Shown here: positions 46,825 through 57,582 of the stretch, one piece after another
Layout: each line of letters opens with the position of its first letter
Position numbering within the stretch: position 1 is the first letter of the stretch
Assembly: GCA_024635755.1 (NCBI GenBank)
Contig: JAGXIF010000033.1
Location: forward strand, 1-64,000
DNA length: 64,000 bases
Direction: 5' to 3'
DNA from: Halothiobacillus sp.
GTDB taxonomy: Bacteria; Pseudomonadota; Gammaproteobacteria; Halothiobacillales; Halothiobacillaceae
The notes under the pieces: generated by a model
What the model saw: only the letters and a program-made list of their open reading frames with translations
What the model was told of the DNA's origin: nothing
The model's database searches: none
Translations under genes and position numbers: made by a program

Positions 46825-48249
46825 CTAGTCCGCCGGTTCGCCGGCTGTACCGGCTTCCAGCAAGGCAATGATGTCCCCCTGATGCTCGATGCCACCGCGG
46901 CAGAGGAGGGTGGCTATCAGCTCGCCATCGACCGCCAGGGGCGCGACCACCAGCCCCTGCATCGCTGCGTAACCCAGATCCGCATCCAGGTGGGGCGAGA
47001 GCCGTTCGCGATTGCTCGCGTCGAGACCCAGTACCTCCAGGCGTGAGATGAGCCGGGTGAGCAATGGATTGTCTGCCAGCACGATGGCCTGGGGGAGACA
47101 CGCGTCGGCGCGTGACCAGTGGAAGTTGCGCGGCGCCTTTCCTGACGCCGGCGGGGCATACAGGGCGATCTCGGCCACATCCGGCATCCCGCTTAGCGTC
47201 CGGATCATGTCGCCCAGCTTCCTTCCCGGTGACGGCGGGGCCGACTGGGGTCGTGCCGCGTGGCAGTCGTTCTCGCCGGGTGCGAGGCCATAGTCGGCCG
47301 GTAGTGGCCAGATCAGGGTGCGATCGTCGCTGTGCTCGACGAGCATGTGACCGGGGTGGTAGAGCGGGATGTCGGCGAATTCGCGCGCATCGCGAATGCT
47401 CTTGTGCAAGGTTACCCGCCAGGCCGTGTTGAGCGAGGCATGCAGGTGTTCGGCCACCAGGGCGTTGAGCTTGCGGATGATGGGTGTGTACCAGCCGAAT
47501 TCGCTGGCAAAGGCCATGCGGCGGCCCAGCACGAGGATCGCCTGGTGGTGGGCCCCCAGCACCGGAATGCTCGCCTCGTCCGACAGCAGCATGACCGGCA
47601 GGTAATAACGTTCGGTCAGTGTTGCCTCGAGCTGCTCCAGGTCGACCCCTTCGCGCGCCAGCACCGCCTTGAACGAGTGTCCCAGACCGAAGCATTGTGC
47701 GAGGTCCTCGTTTGCCATCTGATCGCGAACGTGAGTGATGAGTCGTTGCCGCGCCTGACCCAGCGCCTCGCGCGCCAACTGCGGGGCATCGCGCCACAGA
47801 GCCAGTTCCACCAGGTTGTGGAGCAGGGCGGCAACCATGACCATCTCGGTACCGGTTTCCCGGCGCTCGATCAGCCAGGTCTCGGTCAGCCGCGCCGCCC
47901 GCATGGCCCGCGAGGACGCCGCCAGATAGCCAGCCAGCTGGCCGGGGTCGGTCAGATGGTTCTCCAAGATGGGAAGCTCGGGCAGCTGCTTGCGCGCCCA
48001 GTTGGTTCCCAGAAGCGACAGGGCGTGTTCCAGGTTGTGGGGCGCGCCACGCTGACGATGGCGCTGACCCTGGGCGGCAGCCCCGAGGACCATGCTGGCT
48101 GCCGCCGGATCACGTCGCAGCCAGCCCACCAGTCGAGGCAAGTCGGGGGATTCGTCCAGTAGCTCCCGACACATGCCCTGGTGCACCGCCCGCCGCACGG
48201 GCAGTGGGTGTTCGAGCAGGTACTCGCTCCAGTTCTCGGGCAGGGACAT
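46825..48249 (-). CDS. HDOD domain-containing protein
   Basis: The protein is about 474 aa from the ATG at 48249, which has GAGGGAAACGGC upstream. The N-terminal HDOD domain (about 25-270) includes LARDPAA-like and ALSLLG motifs (WLRRDPAAASMVL, ALSLLGTNWARKQL) and VMVAALLHNLVELAL, a degenerate HD motif. The C-terminal part (about 330-470) looks like a GAF-type sensory domain. HDOD proteins act in signalling, often with c-di-GMP or chemotaxis circuits, without phosphodiesterase activity. It follows purB on the same strand after a 65-nt gap. The specific role is unknown. Confidence 0.8.
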   Translation of the reverse strand: MSLPENWSEYLLEHPLPVRRAVHQGMCRELLDESPDLPRLVGWLRRDPAAASMVLGAAAQGQRHRQRGAPHNLEHALSLLGTNWARKQLPELPILENHLTDPGQLAGYLAASSRAMRAARLTETWLIERRETGTEMVMVAALLHNLVELALWRDAPQLAREALGQARQRLITHVRDQMANEDLAQCFGLGHSFKAVLAREGVDLEQLEATLTERYYLPVMLLSDEASIPVLGAHHQAILVLGRRMAFASEFGWYTPIIRKLNALVAEHLHASLNTAWRVTLHKSIRDAREFADIPLYHPGHMLVEHSDDRTLIWPLPADYGLAPGENDCHAARPQSAPPSPGRKLGDMIRTLSGMPDVAEIALYAPPASGKAPRNFHWSRADACLPQAIVLADNPLLTRLISRLEVLGLDASNRERLSPHLDADLGYAAMQGLVVAPLAVDGELIATLLCRGGIEHQGDIIALLEAGTAGEPAD

Positions 48250-48314
48250 GCCGTTTCCCTCTTCCATGCGGCCGGCGCCGGTAAAAAGCGCTGGCGGATC
48301 GCGCGGCGAGTGCG

Positions 48315-49769
<1,455 letters not shown>

Positions 49770-49879
49770 TCAGCACGCGGCCCTGTTTCGGTTGTGGCCC
49801 GTGGCAGGCCGAATGTCTTGATTGTCGGTCGTGGCGCCAGCGCGGCCAAAAGACGGCCCGGGCGGGAGGCCGGCAGTCA

Positions 49880-50767
49880 TCAGGGCGTCTCGGCGCGCTC
49901 GAGTGCATCACGCAGGGCCGTCGTCAGTTGGCGCAGCACATCCAGCGTCAGCCGCTGCTCGGCCTGAAGGCGCGTGGCTGGGTCATCCAGCCCGTCGTCG
50001 TCGAACTCGTCATCCAGCGTCTCCAATGCCTTGACCTTGGTCAACGCCCCATCGGCACGGATGGTGAAGCGCAACCGGTCGCGCCAGATCAATTCCAGTT
50101 GTTCGACCGTCATGCCGTCACGCAGGTGGGCCAGCACGTTCTCGTCAGGCAGGCCTAGCCGAGTGACGGTGATGCTGCCGCCGTCGCGGGGCTCAAGCAG
50201 CTTGGCCGACTCACCCAGTTCGAATCCGGCCGGTGGGCCTTCCAGGAGCCAGCGACTCAGTCGGCTGCCATGCTCCTCGGAGCCGAATGCCGGGGTGATC
50301 CGCCATTGACCAAGGGTCTCGCGCAGCAGCGAGCTGATCTGGCTGTTGCGCTTTTCCGCGGCGGTGGCGAACCAGACCTGCTTGTTACGCTGGTCGATCA
50401 GCAGCCGGGTCTCCGCCTGGCGGGGGAAGGCCTGGGGCAGCAGTTCCAGCAGGGCCGCCTCGCGGGCCTGTCGCAGTTCGTCCCGGGAAGGATCTCGCTC
50501 GCCCTCCTGCTCGGCCAGACGCTTGGCGGCGTGCTCGCGGATGACCGGGGCGGGGACGGCGCGCTCCTCTCGACGGAAGAGCAGCCCGAAGGCCCCGTCG
50601 GTCTCCATGACGAGTTGCTCGTCGACCACCGGCGCCCACCCCATCGATTCGACCTGCTGTGAGAGGGTCGGAGCAAAGCGCTTTTCCTCCAGGCGCTCGG
50701 CCAGCGCATCGCGCTCCGGCTCGGGCCAATCGGAAAGATCAAAGGCGGCGATCTGCGAGAAAAGCAT
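49880..50767 (-). CDS. rdgC: Recombination-associated protein RdgC
   Basis: The 296-aa protein forms a ring that binds DNA and modulates RecA. The family N-terminus MLFSQIAAFDL and KRFAPTLSQQVESMGWAP are present, with LLIDQRNKQVWFATAAEKR in the middle. The ATG at 50767 fits the family; the ORF-track start extends 74 residues into the pepN promoter side. A 179-nt GC-rich gap without features separates it from purB. Confidence 0.94.
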   Translation of the reverse strand: MLFSQIAAFDLSDWPEPERDALAERLEEKRFAPTLSQQVESMGWAPVVDEQLVMETDGAFGLLFRREERAVPAPVIREHAAKRLAEQEGERDPSRDELRQAREAALLELLPQAFPRQAETRLLIDQRNKQVWFATAAEKRNSQISSLLRETLGQWRITPAFGSEEHGSRLSRWLLEGPPAGFELGESAKLLEPRDGGSITVTRLGLPDENVLAHLRDGMTVEQLELIWRDRLRFTIRADGALTKVKALETLDDEFDDDGLDDPATRLQAEQRLTLDVLRQLTTALRDALERAETP

Positions 50768-51076
50768 GCGGTGGCAACTCCCTGGTTCCGACAGGACGCC
50801 CGAGCCGGTTGGCGGGGCATCCATGGCAATGAAAACGAGCCGTATTATGCCTGATGGCCGGCGGGCTTGCTCGCCCTCTTGAGACAACCGCCAGCGGGTC
50901 CGCCCTCGGCATCCCCGGAATGGAAACCGGCCGGTTCCTGCTATGCTGCAGGTTGTTTTGACGCCGAGCATTATCCCTCGCGCGCGCATCGCGCGACGCC
51001 TAAACGCCAGAACCCGTGCTTAGCGGCTGGTGACTTAGTCGGCGTCAACGAACCCCAGACATATACTCGAGCTGCA
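50768..51076. promoter_or_regulatory. Divergent region between rdgC and pepN
   Basis: 309 nt with no credible gene. Promoters for both genes should lie here, but I find no clear pair of -35/-10 elements. The pepN ATG has only a weak GAG motif upstream. Confidence 0.4.
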
Positions 51077-53734
51077 ATGACCGAAAATACCTCCAAGACC
51101 GTTCGCCTCTCCGATTATCGTCCGCCCGATTACCTGATCGACCAGACCGACCTGACCTTCGAGCTGGCCTCCCGCGGCACCCGGGTGGTGGCGGCGATGC
51201 AGTGCCGGCGCAACGGAGAGCATCACGCTCCGCTGTTTCTGCACGGTGAGGAACTGACGCTCGAGTCGGTTGCGATCGACGGCGAGATGCTTGCCGCGGA
51301 CCGTTACCAGGTCGACGAGCGGGGCATGACCATCGACCAGGTGCCGGAGCGCTTCACCCTGACGATCGTCAATCGGGTCGATCCGGTAGACAACACGACA
51401 CTCGACGGCCTCTACCAGTCGTCCGGTAATTTCTGCACCCAGTGCGAGGCGGAAGGTTTTCGCCGGATCACCTATTTTCTCGACCGGCCCGACGTGCTCA
51501 GTCGCTATCGCGTCACGCTGATCGCCGACAAGGCCGAGTGTCCCGTGCTGCTGAGCAACGGCAATCTGGCGGAGGAGAAGGATCTGGGCGATGGCCGGCA
51601 CCAGGCGACCTGGGAAGATCCGTTTCCCAAACCCTCCTACCTGTTCGCCCTGGTGGCAGGGGACCTCAAGTCGATCCGGGACGAGTTCATCACCCGTTCG
51701 GGACGGACCATCGAGCTGGGCATCTACGTCGAGCCGCACAACATCGACCGCTGCGATCACGCCATGCGGTCGTTGATCAAGTCGATGAGCTGGGACGAGG
51801 AGACCTACGGCCGGGAATACGACCTGGACGTGTTCAACATCGTCGCGGTCGATGATTTCAACATGGGGGCGATGGAGAACAAGGGGCTGAACATCTTCAA
51901 CTCCAAGTTCATCTTGGCGCGCTCGGAGACGGCCACCGACAGCGATTACGAGGGGATCGAGTCGGTCGTCGCCCACGAGTATTTCCATAACTGGTCGGGA
52001 AATCGCGTGACCTGCCGAGACTGGTTCCAGCTGTCGCTCAAGGAAGGATTCACGGTCTTCCGCGACCAGGAATTCTCGGCCGATATGGGATCGCGCGCGG
52101 TCAAGCGTATCGAGGAGGTCAACCTCCTGCGCCAGATCCAGTTCGCCGAGGATGCCGGCCCGCAGGCGCACCCGGTCCAGCCCAAGGAATACGAGCAGAT
52201 CAACAATTTTTACACGGCCACCGTCTACAACAAGGGCGCCGAGGTCGTGCGCATGTGGCACAACCTGCTGGGTCCCGATGCCTTTCGCCGGGGCACTGAT
52301 GAGTATTTCGATCGCTTCGACGGCCAGGCCGTCCGCATCGAGGACTTCATCGAGGCCATGACCGAGCAGGCGGATTTCGATACCGCGCAGTTCCGTCGCT
52401 GGTACGACCGGGCCGGCACGCCCATCGTGCATGTTCGCCAGCGGCGAGAGGACGGCTACCTGGTCGTGAGTTTCGAACAGGAAATCCCGGCCGTTGCCGG
52501 TCAGGAAGACCAAGACCCGTTCCTCATCCCGTTGCGGATCGCCGCGTTCGACTCGGCCGGGCAGCCGCTCATGCTGGACGGGCCGGACGGCGAGGGTGAC
52601 GTGGAGCAGACCGTCATCCTGAACGAGCGTCAGGCCGAGAAGCGGTTCGTCGTCAGCGCGGATCTCGAACAGGCCACACTGTCGATTAACCGGGGCTTCA
52701 CGGCACCGGTCAAGATCGAGCACGACTACGACGAGGCGGACTTGACGCTGCTGGCCCGCAGCGATACCGACGAGTTCAACCGTTGGGATGCCTACCAGCG
52801 CCTGGTGTTGCGGATTCTGGTCGGGCGGGTGCGTCAGGCCCAGGAGCAGGGCGAGTGGCCCGAGACCTCTCTGCCCGAGGGGCTGAGTGAATCATTCGGC
52901 AGCCTGCTGCACGCGGCGGTCAGCGAGAAGGGCGGCGCCGATCCGCGTTTTGTCGCCGAATGCCTGACCTTGCCGTCGGAGACCTACATCGCAGAGCAGT
53001 TCGCGCAGGACGTGCCGGTGGACTGGATTCACCAAGCGCGTGTGGAGTTGCGCGAACAGCTGGCCAACGAATGGTCACAGACGCTGATGCTGGTGCATCA
53101 AAACGTTGCCGTCGACGGCGGCTACCACTTTGACGGTGTCGATGTGGGGCGGCGTGCCTTGCGCGCCCAGGCCCTGGCGTATCTCAATGCCCTGGATCAT
53201 CCAGCCTGGCGTAAGTTGGCGGTGGATCAGTTCGACGAGGCCGACAACATGACTGAGCGCTTCAATGCGCTTGTCGCGCTGAGCGTACGGCAGAGTGTCG
53301 AGCGCGAAGATGCACTGGCTCGATTTGCCGAGGAGTGGGCCGAGGACCCGCTGGTCATGGACAAGTGGCTGGCGCTGCGCGCCCGCAACGTCGCCCCCGA
53401 CGATCTCGATACGCTCGCCGCGCTGGAAGCGCATCCCGTGTTCTCCATCCGCAATCCGAACCGCGTTCGATCGCTGGTCGGCACCTTTTCCCGGGCCAAT
53501 CCCTCCGCATTCCATGCGATGTCAGGTTCAGGATATCGCTGGGTTGCCGACAAGATCGTAGAGATCGATGGATTCAACCCGCAGATCGCCGCACGCATGG
53601 CCACCGTTTTCAGCCGGTGGCGTCGGTATAACGGCGCGCGCGCCGACCGGATGCGTTCGGAGCTCGAGCGCATGATCGGTCGCAAGGACTGCTCGATGGA
53701 TCTGGCGGAAATTGTTGGCAAGGCGCTGCGGTGA
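51077..53734 (+). CDS. pepN: Aminopeptidase N (M1 family)
   Basis: The 885-aa zinc metallopeptidase removes N-terminal residues from peptides in the cytoplasm. The exopeptidase motif GAMENKGLNIFN and the zinc site HEYFHNW (His300, His304) with Glu323 in LKEGFTVFRDQEF match E. coli PepN almost residue for residue. The C-terminal helical domain (about 540-885) has the PepN-type ending with FNPQIAARMATVF. I chose the ATG at 51077 (MTENTSKTVRLSDYRPPDYLI); the longer ORF-track start runs into non-homologous sequence. Confidence 0.97.
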   Translation: MTENTSKTVRLSDYRPPDYLIDQTDLTFELASRGTRVVAAMQCRRNGEHHAPLFLHGEELTLESVAIDGEMLAADRYQVDERGMTIDQVPERFTLTIVNRVDPVDNTTLDGLYQSSGNFCTQCEAEGFRRITYFLDRPDVLSRYRVTLIADKAECPVLLSNGNLAEEKDLGDGRHQATWEDPFPKPSYLFALVAGDLKSIRDEFITRSGRTIELGIYVEPHNIDRCDHAMRSLIKSMSWDEETYGREYDLDVFNIVAVDDFNMGAMENKGLNIFNSKFILARSETATDSDYEGIESVVAHEYFHNWSGNRVTCRDWFQLSLKEGFTVFRDQEFSADMGSRAVKRIEEVNLLRQIQFAEDAGPQAHPVQPKEYEQINNFYTATVYNKGAEVVRMWHNLLGPDAFRRGTDEYFDRFDGQAVRIEDFIEAMTEQADFDTAQFRRWYDRAGTPIVHVRQRREDGYLVVSFEQEIPAVAGQEDQDPFLIPLRIAAFDSAGQPLMLDGPDGEGDVEQTVILNERQAEKRFVVSADLEQATLSINRGFTAPVKIEHDYDEADLTLLARSDTDEFNRWDAYQRLVLRILVGRVRQAQEQGEWPETSLPEGLSESFGSLLHAAVSEKGGADPRFVAECLTLPSETYIAEQFAQDVPVDWIHQARVELREQLANEWSQTLMLVHQNVAVDGGYHFDGVDVGRRALRAQALAYLNALDHPAWRKLAVDQFDEADNMTERFNALVALSVRQSVEREDALARFAEEWAEDPLVMDKWLALRARNVAPDDLDTLAALEAHPVFSIRNPNRVRSLVGTFSRANPSAFHAMSGSGYRWVADKIVEIDGFNPQIAARMATVFSRWRRYNGARADRMRSELERMIGRKDCSMDLAEIVGKALR

Positions 53735-53782
53735 AAAGGAAAAACCGGACAGGATGAAAGCGGAAATGGAGACTGAAAAGCC

Positions 53783-54637
53783 ATGATGGTTGCAATTGGG
53801 TGGCTGGTCGCATTGGGAAGCATCATCGGCGGCTTCGTGCTGGCGGGTGGTCACCTGATCATCCTGTTCCAGCCGATCGAGTACCTGATCATATTCGGTT
53901 CCGCTGGGGCGGCGCTGGTGGCCGGCAATTCCCCCAAGACGTTGAAGGCCACATTGGGTGGCTTCAAGACCGCGTTCAAGGGCTCGCGTTATGGCAAGCA
54001 GCTGAACATGGAAACCCTGGCGCTGCTAAACAACATCTTCTCCCGGGCCCGCAAGGAAGGCCTGATGGCGATCGAGGAAGATATCGACGAGCCCGAGAAC
54101 AGCGAGTTGTTCCAGAGTGCCCCGACGGTCATGAAAGACCACCACACCGTGGAGTTCATTACCGACTATCTGCGCTTGATGGTCTCCAGCACCCTGGATG
54201 TGCATCAGATCGACAACCTGATGGATCTGGACATCGACACGCACCACGAAGAAGCCGACCTACCACGATCATCAATCCAGAAGTTAGGTGAGGCGCTTCC
54301 TGCGTTCGGTATCGTCGCGGCCGTGCTGGGCGTGGTACACACGCTAGAATCGGTCCACCTGCCGCCGGCCGAACTGGGCAAGCTGATCGCCGCCGCTCTG
54401 GTGGGCACCTTCCTCGGTATTCTCGTCGCCTATGCCTTTATTAACCCCGTCGCGAACAACTTGGAGCACAAGGTCGGAGACTCGACCAAATACCAACAAA
54501 GCATCAAGGCGGCACTCATAGCCTTCATGAACGGCTATCCGCCGCAGGTGGCGGTCGAATTCGGGCGGAAGGTGCTCTATTCATCGGACCGTCCGAGCTT
54601 CATGGAGCTGGAGACCTTCCTCAAGGAAAACCGCTGA
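53783..54637 (+). CDS. motA: Flagellar motor stator protein MotA
   Basis: The 284-aa stator subunit has TM1-2 near residues 4-55 (IGWLVALGSIIGGFVLAGGHL) and a cytoplasmic loop of about 100 residues. TM3-4 near 170-225 contain LPAFGIVAAVLGVVHTL and GKLIAAALVGTFLGILVAY. With MotB it forms the 5:2 proton channel that drives the flagellum. The adjacent motB is 24 nt downstream. No other flagellar genes are in the window, which is common for motAB. Confidence 0.95.
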   Translation: MMVAIGWLVALGSIIGGFVLAGGHLIILFQPIEYLIIFGSAGAALVAGNSPKTLKATLGGFKTAFKGSRYGKQLNMETLALLNNIFSRARKEGLMAIEEDIDEPENSELFQSAPTVMKDHHTVEFITDYLRLMVSSTLDVHQIDNLMDLDIDTHHEEADLPRSSIQKLGEALPAFGIVAAVLGVVHTLESVHLPPAELGKLIAAALVGTFLGILVAYAFINPVANNLEHKVGDSTKYQQSIKAALIAFMNGYPPQVAVEFGRKVLYSSDRPSFMELETFLKENR

Positions 54638-54661
54638 CAGGCGGGTAGGGTGTAATCAGGC

Positions 54662-55681
54662 GTGGCCGAACAACCGGATCAGAATCAGCAGATCGTCATC
54701 AAAAAGGTCAAGAAAGGCCATGAGGGCCATCACGGTGGCGCCTGGAAGATCGCCTACGCTGACTTCGTGACCGCCATGATGGCCTTCTTTCTGCTGATGT
54801 GGCTCTTGGGTTCAATGGGGGAAGAGGAGCTCAAGGGCATCTCCGAGTATTTTGCCAATCCGGCGAAGGTTTCCATGCAGGGGGGCAGTAGCGCCGGGAT
54901 GAGCGAGAGCCTGATCGACGGCGGGGGCGATGACCTCACTCGCGAGACCGGCCAGGTGCATGCCGGGGAGCAGCCCACCCCGGAAAAGCGCGACACCCAG
55001 GACCAGGAAAAGACTGCCGATCCACTGGACGTGACACAAGAAGCGCTTCAGGAGCAGCTTGATGCATTGGAACGCAAGCAGATCGAGGCGCTCAAGGAGC
55101 GCGTGGAGTCACTGATCGAGGTGGATCCGGCGCTGCGGGCATACAAGGACCAAATCAAGCTCGACATCACACGTGACGGGCTGCGTATCCAGATAGTCGA
55201 CAAGAAGAACCGGCCGATGTTCGAGCTGGGATCCGAGCGATTGCAGGCCTACGCCGACGAAATACTCCACTCTTTAGCGCCGGTGCTCAACGAGATGCCC
55301 AATCGGCTTAAGATCGTGGGTCATACCGATGCACGCCCATTCACCCGGGACGATCGGAGCAACTGGGGGCTGTCCGCTGAGCGGGCCAATTCCGCACGGC
55401 GTTCCTTGGCTGACTACGGTTACCAGGAAGACAAGTTCCTGCAAGTGGTCGGCATGGCCGACGCTTTGCCCTTCGTGGAGAAAGACTCCTTCGATCCGCA
55501 GAACCGGCGGATATCCATGACGGTGATGAAGAAATCGGCGACGCGACGCATACTCAATCCGGAAAACACCGACGGGGTGGACGCATCGCAATTGTTGCCG
55601 GGAATCCCAGCGCAAGAGACCTTTTCTCTTGAGATCTTGCCTGCCGAGGCCCAGGCGGTTCCTCAGGCCGTGACGGAATAA
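54662..55681 (+). CDS. motB: Flagellar motor stator protein MotB
   Basis: The 339-aa protein starts at GTG. A short basic cytoplasmic tail is followed by one TM helix with the proton-binding Asp (IAYADFVTAMMAFFLLMWLLGSM, about 28-50). A plug and linker (about 55-150) and an OmpA-like peptidoglycan-binding domain come next (about 190-300; LKIVGHTDARPF, NWGLSAERANSARR, NRRISMTV). This anchors the stator to the wall. It is co-transcribed with motA. Confidence 0.95.
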   Translation: MAEQPDQNQQIVIKKVKKGHEGHHGGAWKIAYADFVTAMMAFFLLMWLLGSMGEEELKGISEYFANPAKVSMQGGSSAGMSESLIDGGGDDLTRETGQVHAGEQPTPEKRDTQDQEKTADPLDVTQEALQEQLDALERKQIEALKERVESLIEVDPALRAYKDQIKLDITRDGLRIQIVDKKNRPMFELGSERLQAYADEILHSLAPVLNEMPNRLKIVGHTDARPFTRDDRSNWGLSAERANSARRSLADYGYQEDKFLQVVGMADALPFVEKDSFDPQNRRISMTVMKKSATRRILNPENTDGVDASQLLPGIPAQETFSLEILPAEAQAVPQAVTE

Positions 55682-55700
55682 TTGAGTTCCGGCATCGCTG

Positions 55701-56477
55701 ATGCGTCGCTATTTTTCCATCCTCGCCGGCTTTCTGATCCTCGCCCTAGCTATGGTCATTGCCCTGATGCTGTCGGGAAAAGTGGCGCAGTGGGGTGGGG
55801 ATGTCATGCCGGGTTGGGCCATTGCCAGCCTGGCGGGGCTCATAGGAATGTTGGCGGGATGGGCCATCTTGCCGGCTTGGTGGCGCGGAGTCTTGCTCGC
55901 CGCCCCCTTAATGATATGGGGTGGCCTGCAGCTGCACCCGGGGTGGTTCCTGGCCGCCGCCGTGGTGTTGATTCTGCTTCAATACAATGCCGTTCGGCAC
56001 CGGGTGCCGTTGTACCGCTCGGGCCGAGCGGTAATCGGGGCCCTGGCCCGGCGGATCGAGGCGGGTGATGTCATCCGATTCGCGGACATTGGTTGTGGCG
56101 ACGGCCATGTCCTTGCTGCCCTGGCTCGGCGCTTCCCGGAGCGACGGTTTACCGGTTTTGAAACCGCGCCCCTGCTTTACCTGATTGCACGGTGGCGTTG
56201 CCGTCACCTGGAGAACTGCCGGATTCACTTCCGTGATTTCTGGAATACTTCCTGGCGCGACTTTGATGCCGTCTATGCCTTTCTTTCCCCGGAACCGATG
56301 TTGAGGGTCTGGCGCAAGTTGCAGCGTGAGCTCCCCACATCCGGCAAGCTCTATTCCCTTTCGTTCGAAGTACCGGGAATGGAGCCGGACGCCCTGTTTG
56401 GGGCGGGGCAATTCGACCTGCTTTGCTATGGGAAACTTAACCGGGAACTGACGGCAGCCGAAAAATCAGCCGATTAA
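55701..56477 (+). CDS. Membrane-anchored class I SAM-dependent methyltransferase
   Basis: The 258-aa protein has about three to four hydrophobic helices in the first 95 residues. A cytosolic methyltransferase domain follows: motif I FADIGCGDGHVLAAL (about 130-144), an acidic end of beta2 in FTGFETAPL, and motif IV-like DFDAVYAFLSPE. Proteins of this type are unassigned; the substrate is unknown. It lies 19 nt after motB and ends at a terminator, so it is probably in the motAB transcript. Confidence 0.8.
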   Translation: MRRYFSILAGFLILALAMVIALMLSGKVAQWGGDVMPGWAIASLAGLIGMLAGWAILPAWWRGVLLAAPLMIWGGLQLHPGWFLAAAVVLILLQYNAVRHRVPLYRSGRAVIGALARRIEAGDVIRFADIGCGDGHVLAALARRFPERRFTGFETAPLLYLIARWRCRHLENCRIHFRDFWNTSWRDFDAVYAFLSPEPMLRVWRKLQRELPTSGKLYSLSFEVPGMEPDALFGAGQFDLLCYGKLNRELTAAEKSAD

Positions 56478-56500
56478 TTACCCGAACGGCAGAAACAAAA

Positions 56501-56521
56501 AAACCGGCACGAGGCCGGTTT
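56501..56521. terminator. Bidirectional terminator
   Basis: AAACCGGC-acgag-GCCGGTTT, with A-run before and T-rich sequence after, lies between the convergent methyltransferase and RRM genes. Confidence 0.88.
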
Positions 56522-56546
56522 TCTCTTTCTCCCAGGGGAGAGTCGC

Positions 56547-56816
56547 TCAGAAGCGCGAACCATTGTTGCGCTCACGCGGTCGAGCTTCATTGACACGAAT
56601 GTTGCGGCCATCCATGTCGGTGTCGTTCAACGCCTCGATGGCCTTATTGCCGGATTCCTGGTCGGTCATCTCGACAAAGCCGAAGCCCTTGGAACGGCCA
56701 GTGGCCATGTCCTTGATTACCTTGGCAGATTTGACTTCGCCGTAGGCCTCAAAAACAGACTGGAGCTCTTGGTCATCCGCGGAGTAGGGCAGGTTGCCCA
56801 CGTAAATATTGATCAT
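56547..56816 (-). CDS. RNA-binding protein with a single RRM domain
   Basis: The 89-aa protein is one RNA-recognition motif. RNP2 is INIYVGNLPY (residues 2-11) and RNP1 is KGFGFVEM (about 44-51), with the conserved aromatics intact. A short Arg/Asn-rich tail (ARPRERNNGSRF) follows. Bacterial single-RRM proteins (Rbp type) bind RNA and are often cold- or stress-induced. Its leader contains two strong hairpins, described separately. It is monocistronic and diverges from the thioredoxin-like gene. Confidence 0.93.
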   Translation of the reverse strand: MINIYVGNLPYSADDQELQSVFEAYGEVKSAKVIKDMATGRSKGFGFVEMTDQESGNKAIEALNDTDMDGRNIRVNEARPRERNNGSRF

Positions 56817-56839
56817 CTCGAAAACTAACTCTCAAAAAC

Positions 56840-56874
56840 GTGCTGATCTGGAGACTGTGCGGGGTGATCAGCAC
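56840..56874 (-). promoter_or_regulatory. Hairpin in the RRM gene leader
   Basis: GTGCTGATC/GATCAGCAC forms a perfect 9-bp stem with a 17-nt loop, 24 nt upstream of the RRM start codon on the minus strand. There is no T-tract. It could control translation or be a site for the RRM protein itself; this is inference. Confidence 0.5.
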
Positions 56875-56891
56875 TCACTCACCTCGCCCAG

Positions 56892-56937
56892 ATGGAGTAA
56901 GCGCATACCGGATAACCGGTAGGTCGACTTGCTCCAT
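56892..56937. promoter_or_regulatory. Two-tier inverted repeat between RRM and thioredoxin-like genes
   Basis: An inner perfect stem TACCGG-ataa-CCGGTA (56906-56921) is enclosed by ATGGAGTAAG/CTTGCTCCAT (56892-56901 and 56928-56937; one G-T pair). It lies in the 264-nt divergent region. It could be a DNA operator or a folded RNA segment. It is not a recognisable riboswitch. Confidence 0.5.
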
Positions 56938-57080
56938 ACAATGGACATTAAAGCATTCGGCCGGGAACGCAAGCGGTTGTTTCCGGCCGACAGCATGGGC
57001 ATATCGATTGTGGTTTTGTTGCGTCGGTCGGCATCAGGGTTACTGTCGGTCGATCGAATTGAAGCGAGAAGGAAAGGTCA

Positions 57081-57482
57081 ATGTCGGATTTCGTGATTGT
57101 GGGCGCGTTGGTATTGCTGGTGCTGCTGGTGCTGCTCGGGCAATGGCTCACGAAACGACGGGCCCTGCTGGCACGCGGTCCGGTACCGGTGTCACTGCGC
57201 AGGCGCTGCCCCGGTGCCCGGATCGTCTTCTTCTTCAGTCCCCGGTGCACGGCTTGTCGGGCTCTCTCCCCGGTAATCGGGGAACTCGCCGACCGAAATC
57301 CTGATCGTGTCTGCCGGGTGGATGTTTCTGTTGACCCGGATATCGGGCGCGATGCACGGGTGCTGGGCACGCCGACCACGATGTTCTTGCGCGACGATGC
57401 CATTGCCGAGGTTGTGCTGGGCGGTATGGGGCGCAAGCCATTACTGGAATTGGCGCGTCGGTACGGGCTCGAAAGCCCTTGA
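57081..57482 (+). CDS. Membrane-anchored thioredoxin-like protein
   Basis: The 133-aa protein has one N-terminal TM helix (VIVGALVLLVLLVLLGQWL, about 5-24) followed by a thioredoxin fold. The strand IVFFFSPRC and the redox motif CTAC (Cys-Thr-Ala-Cys, about 56-59) replace the usual CGPC. The cis-Pro loop is LGTPTTMFL. The CTAC motif and anchor suggest a specialised thiol-disulfide role, but the sidedness of the membrane is not certain. AAGGAAAGG precedes the ATG. Confidence 0.82.
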   Translation: MSDFVIVGALVLLVLLVLLGQWLTKRRALLARGPVPVSLRRRCPGARIVFFFSPRCTACRALSPVIGELADRNPDRVCRVDVSVDPDIGRDARVLGTPTTMFLRDDAIAEVVLGGMGRKPLLELARRYGLESP

Positions 57483-57582
57483 GTGCATTTTTGTCGACCT
57501 TGACTAAGATTGCGTGAAATCCCGCTTCGGGAGGGGGCTCTCCCCGCGGATCCAATCGACACCGTTCAGGGCATGGAGCACG

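Noticed and set aside
45674-47797. 707-aa ORF antisense to queG and overlapping the HDOD gene
   Set aside because: Low-complexity Arg/Pro/Gly-rich translation across two clear genes.
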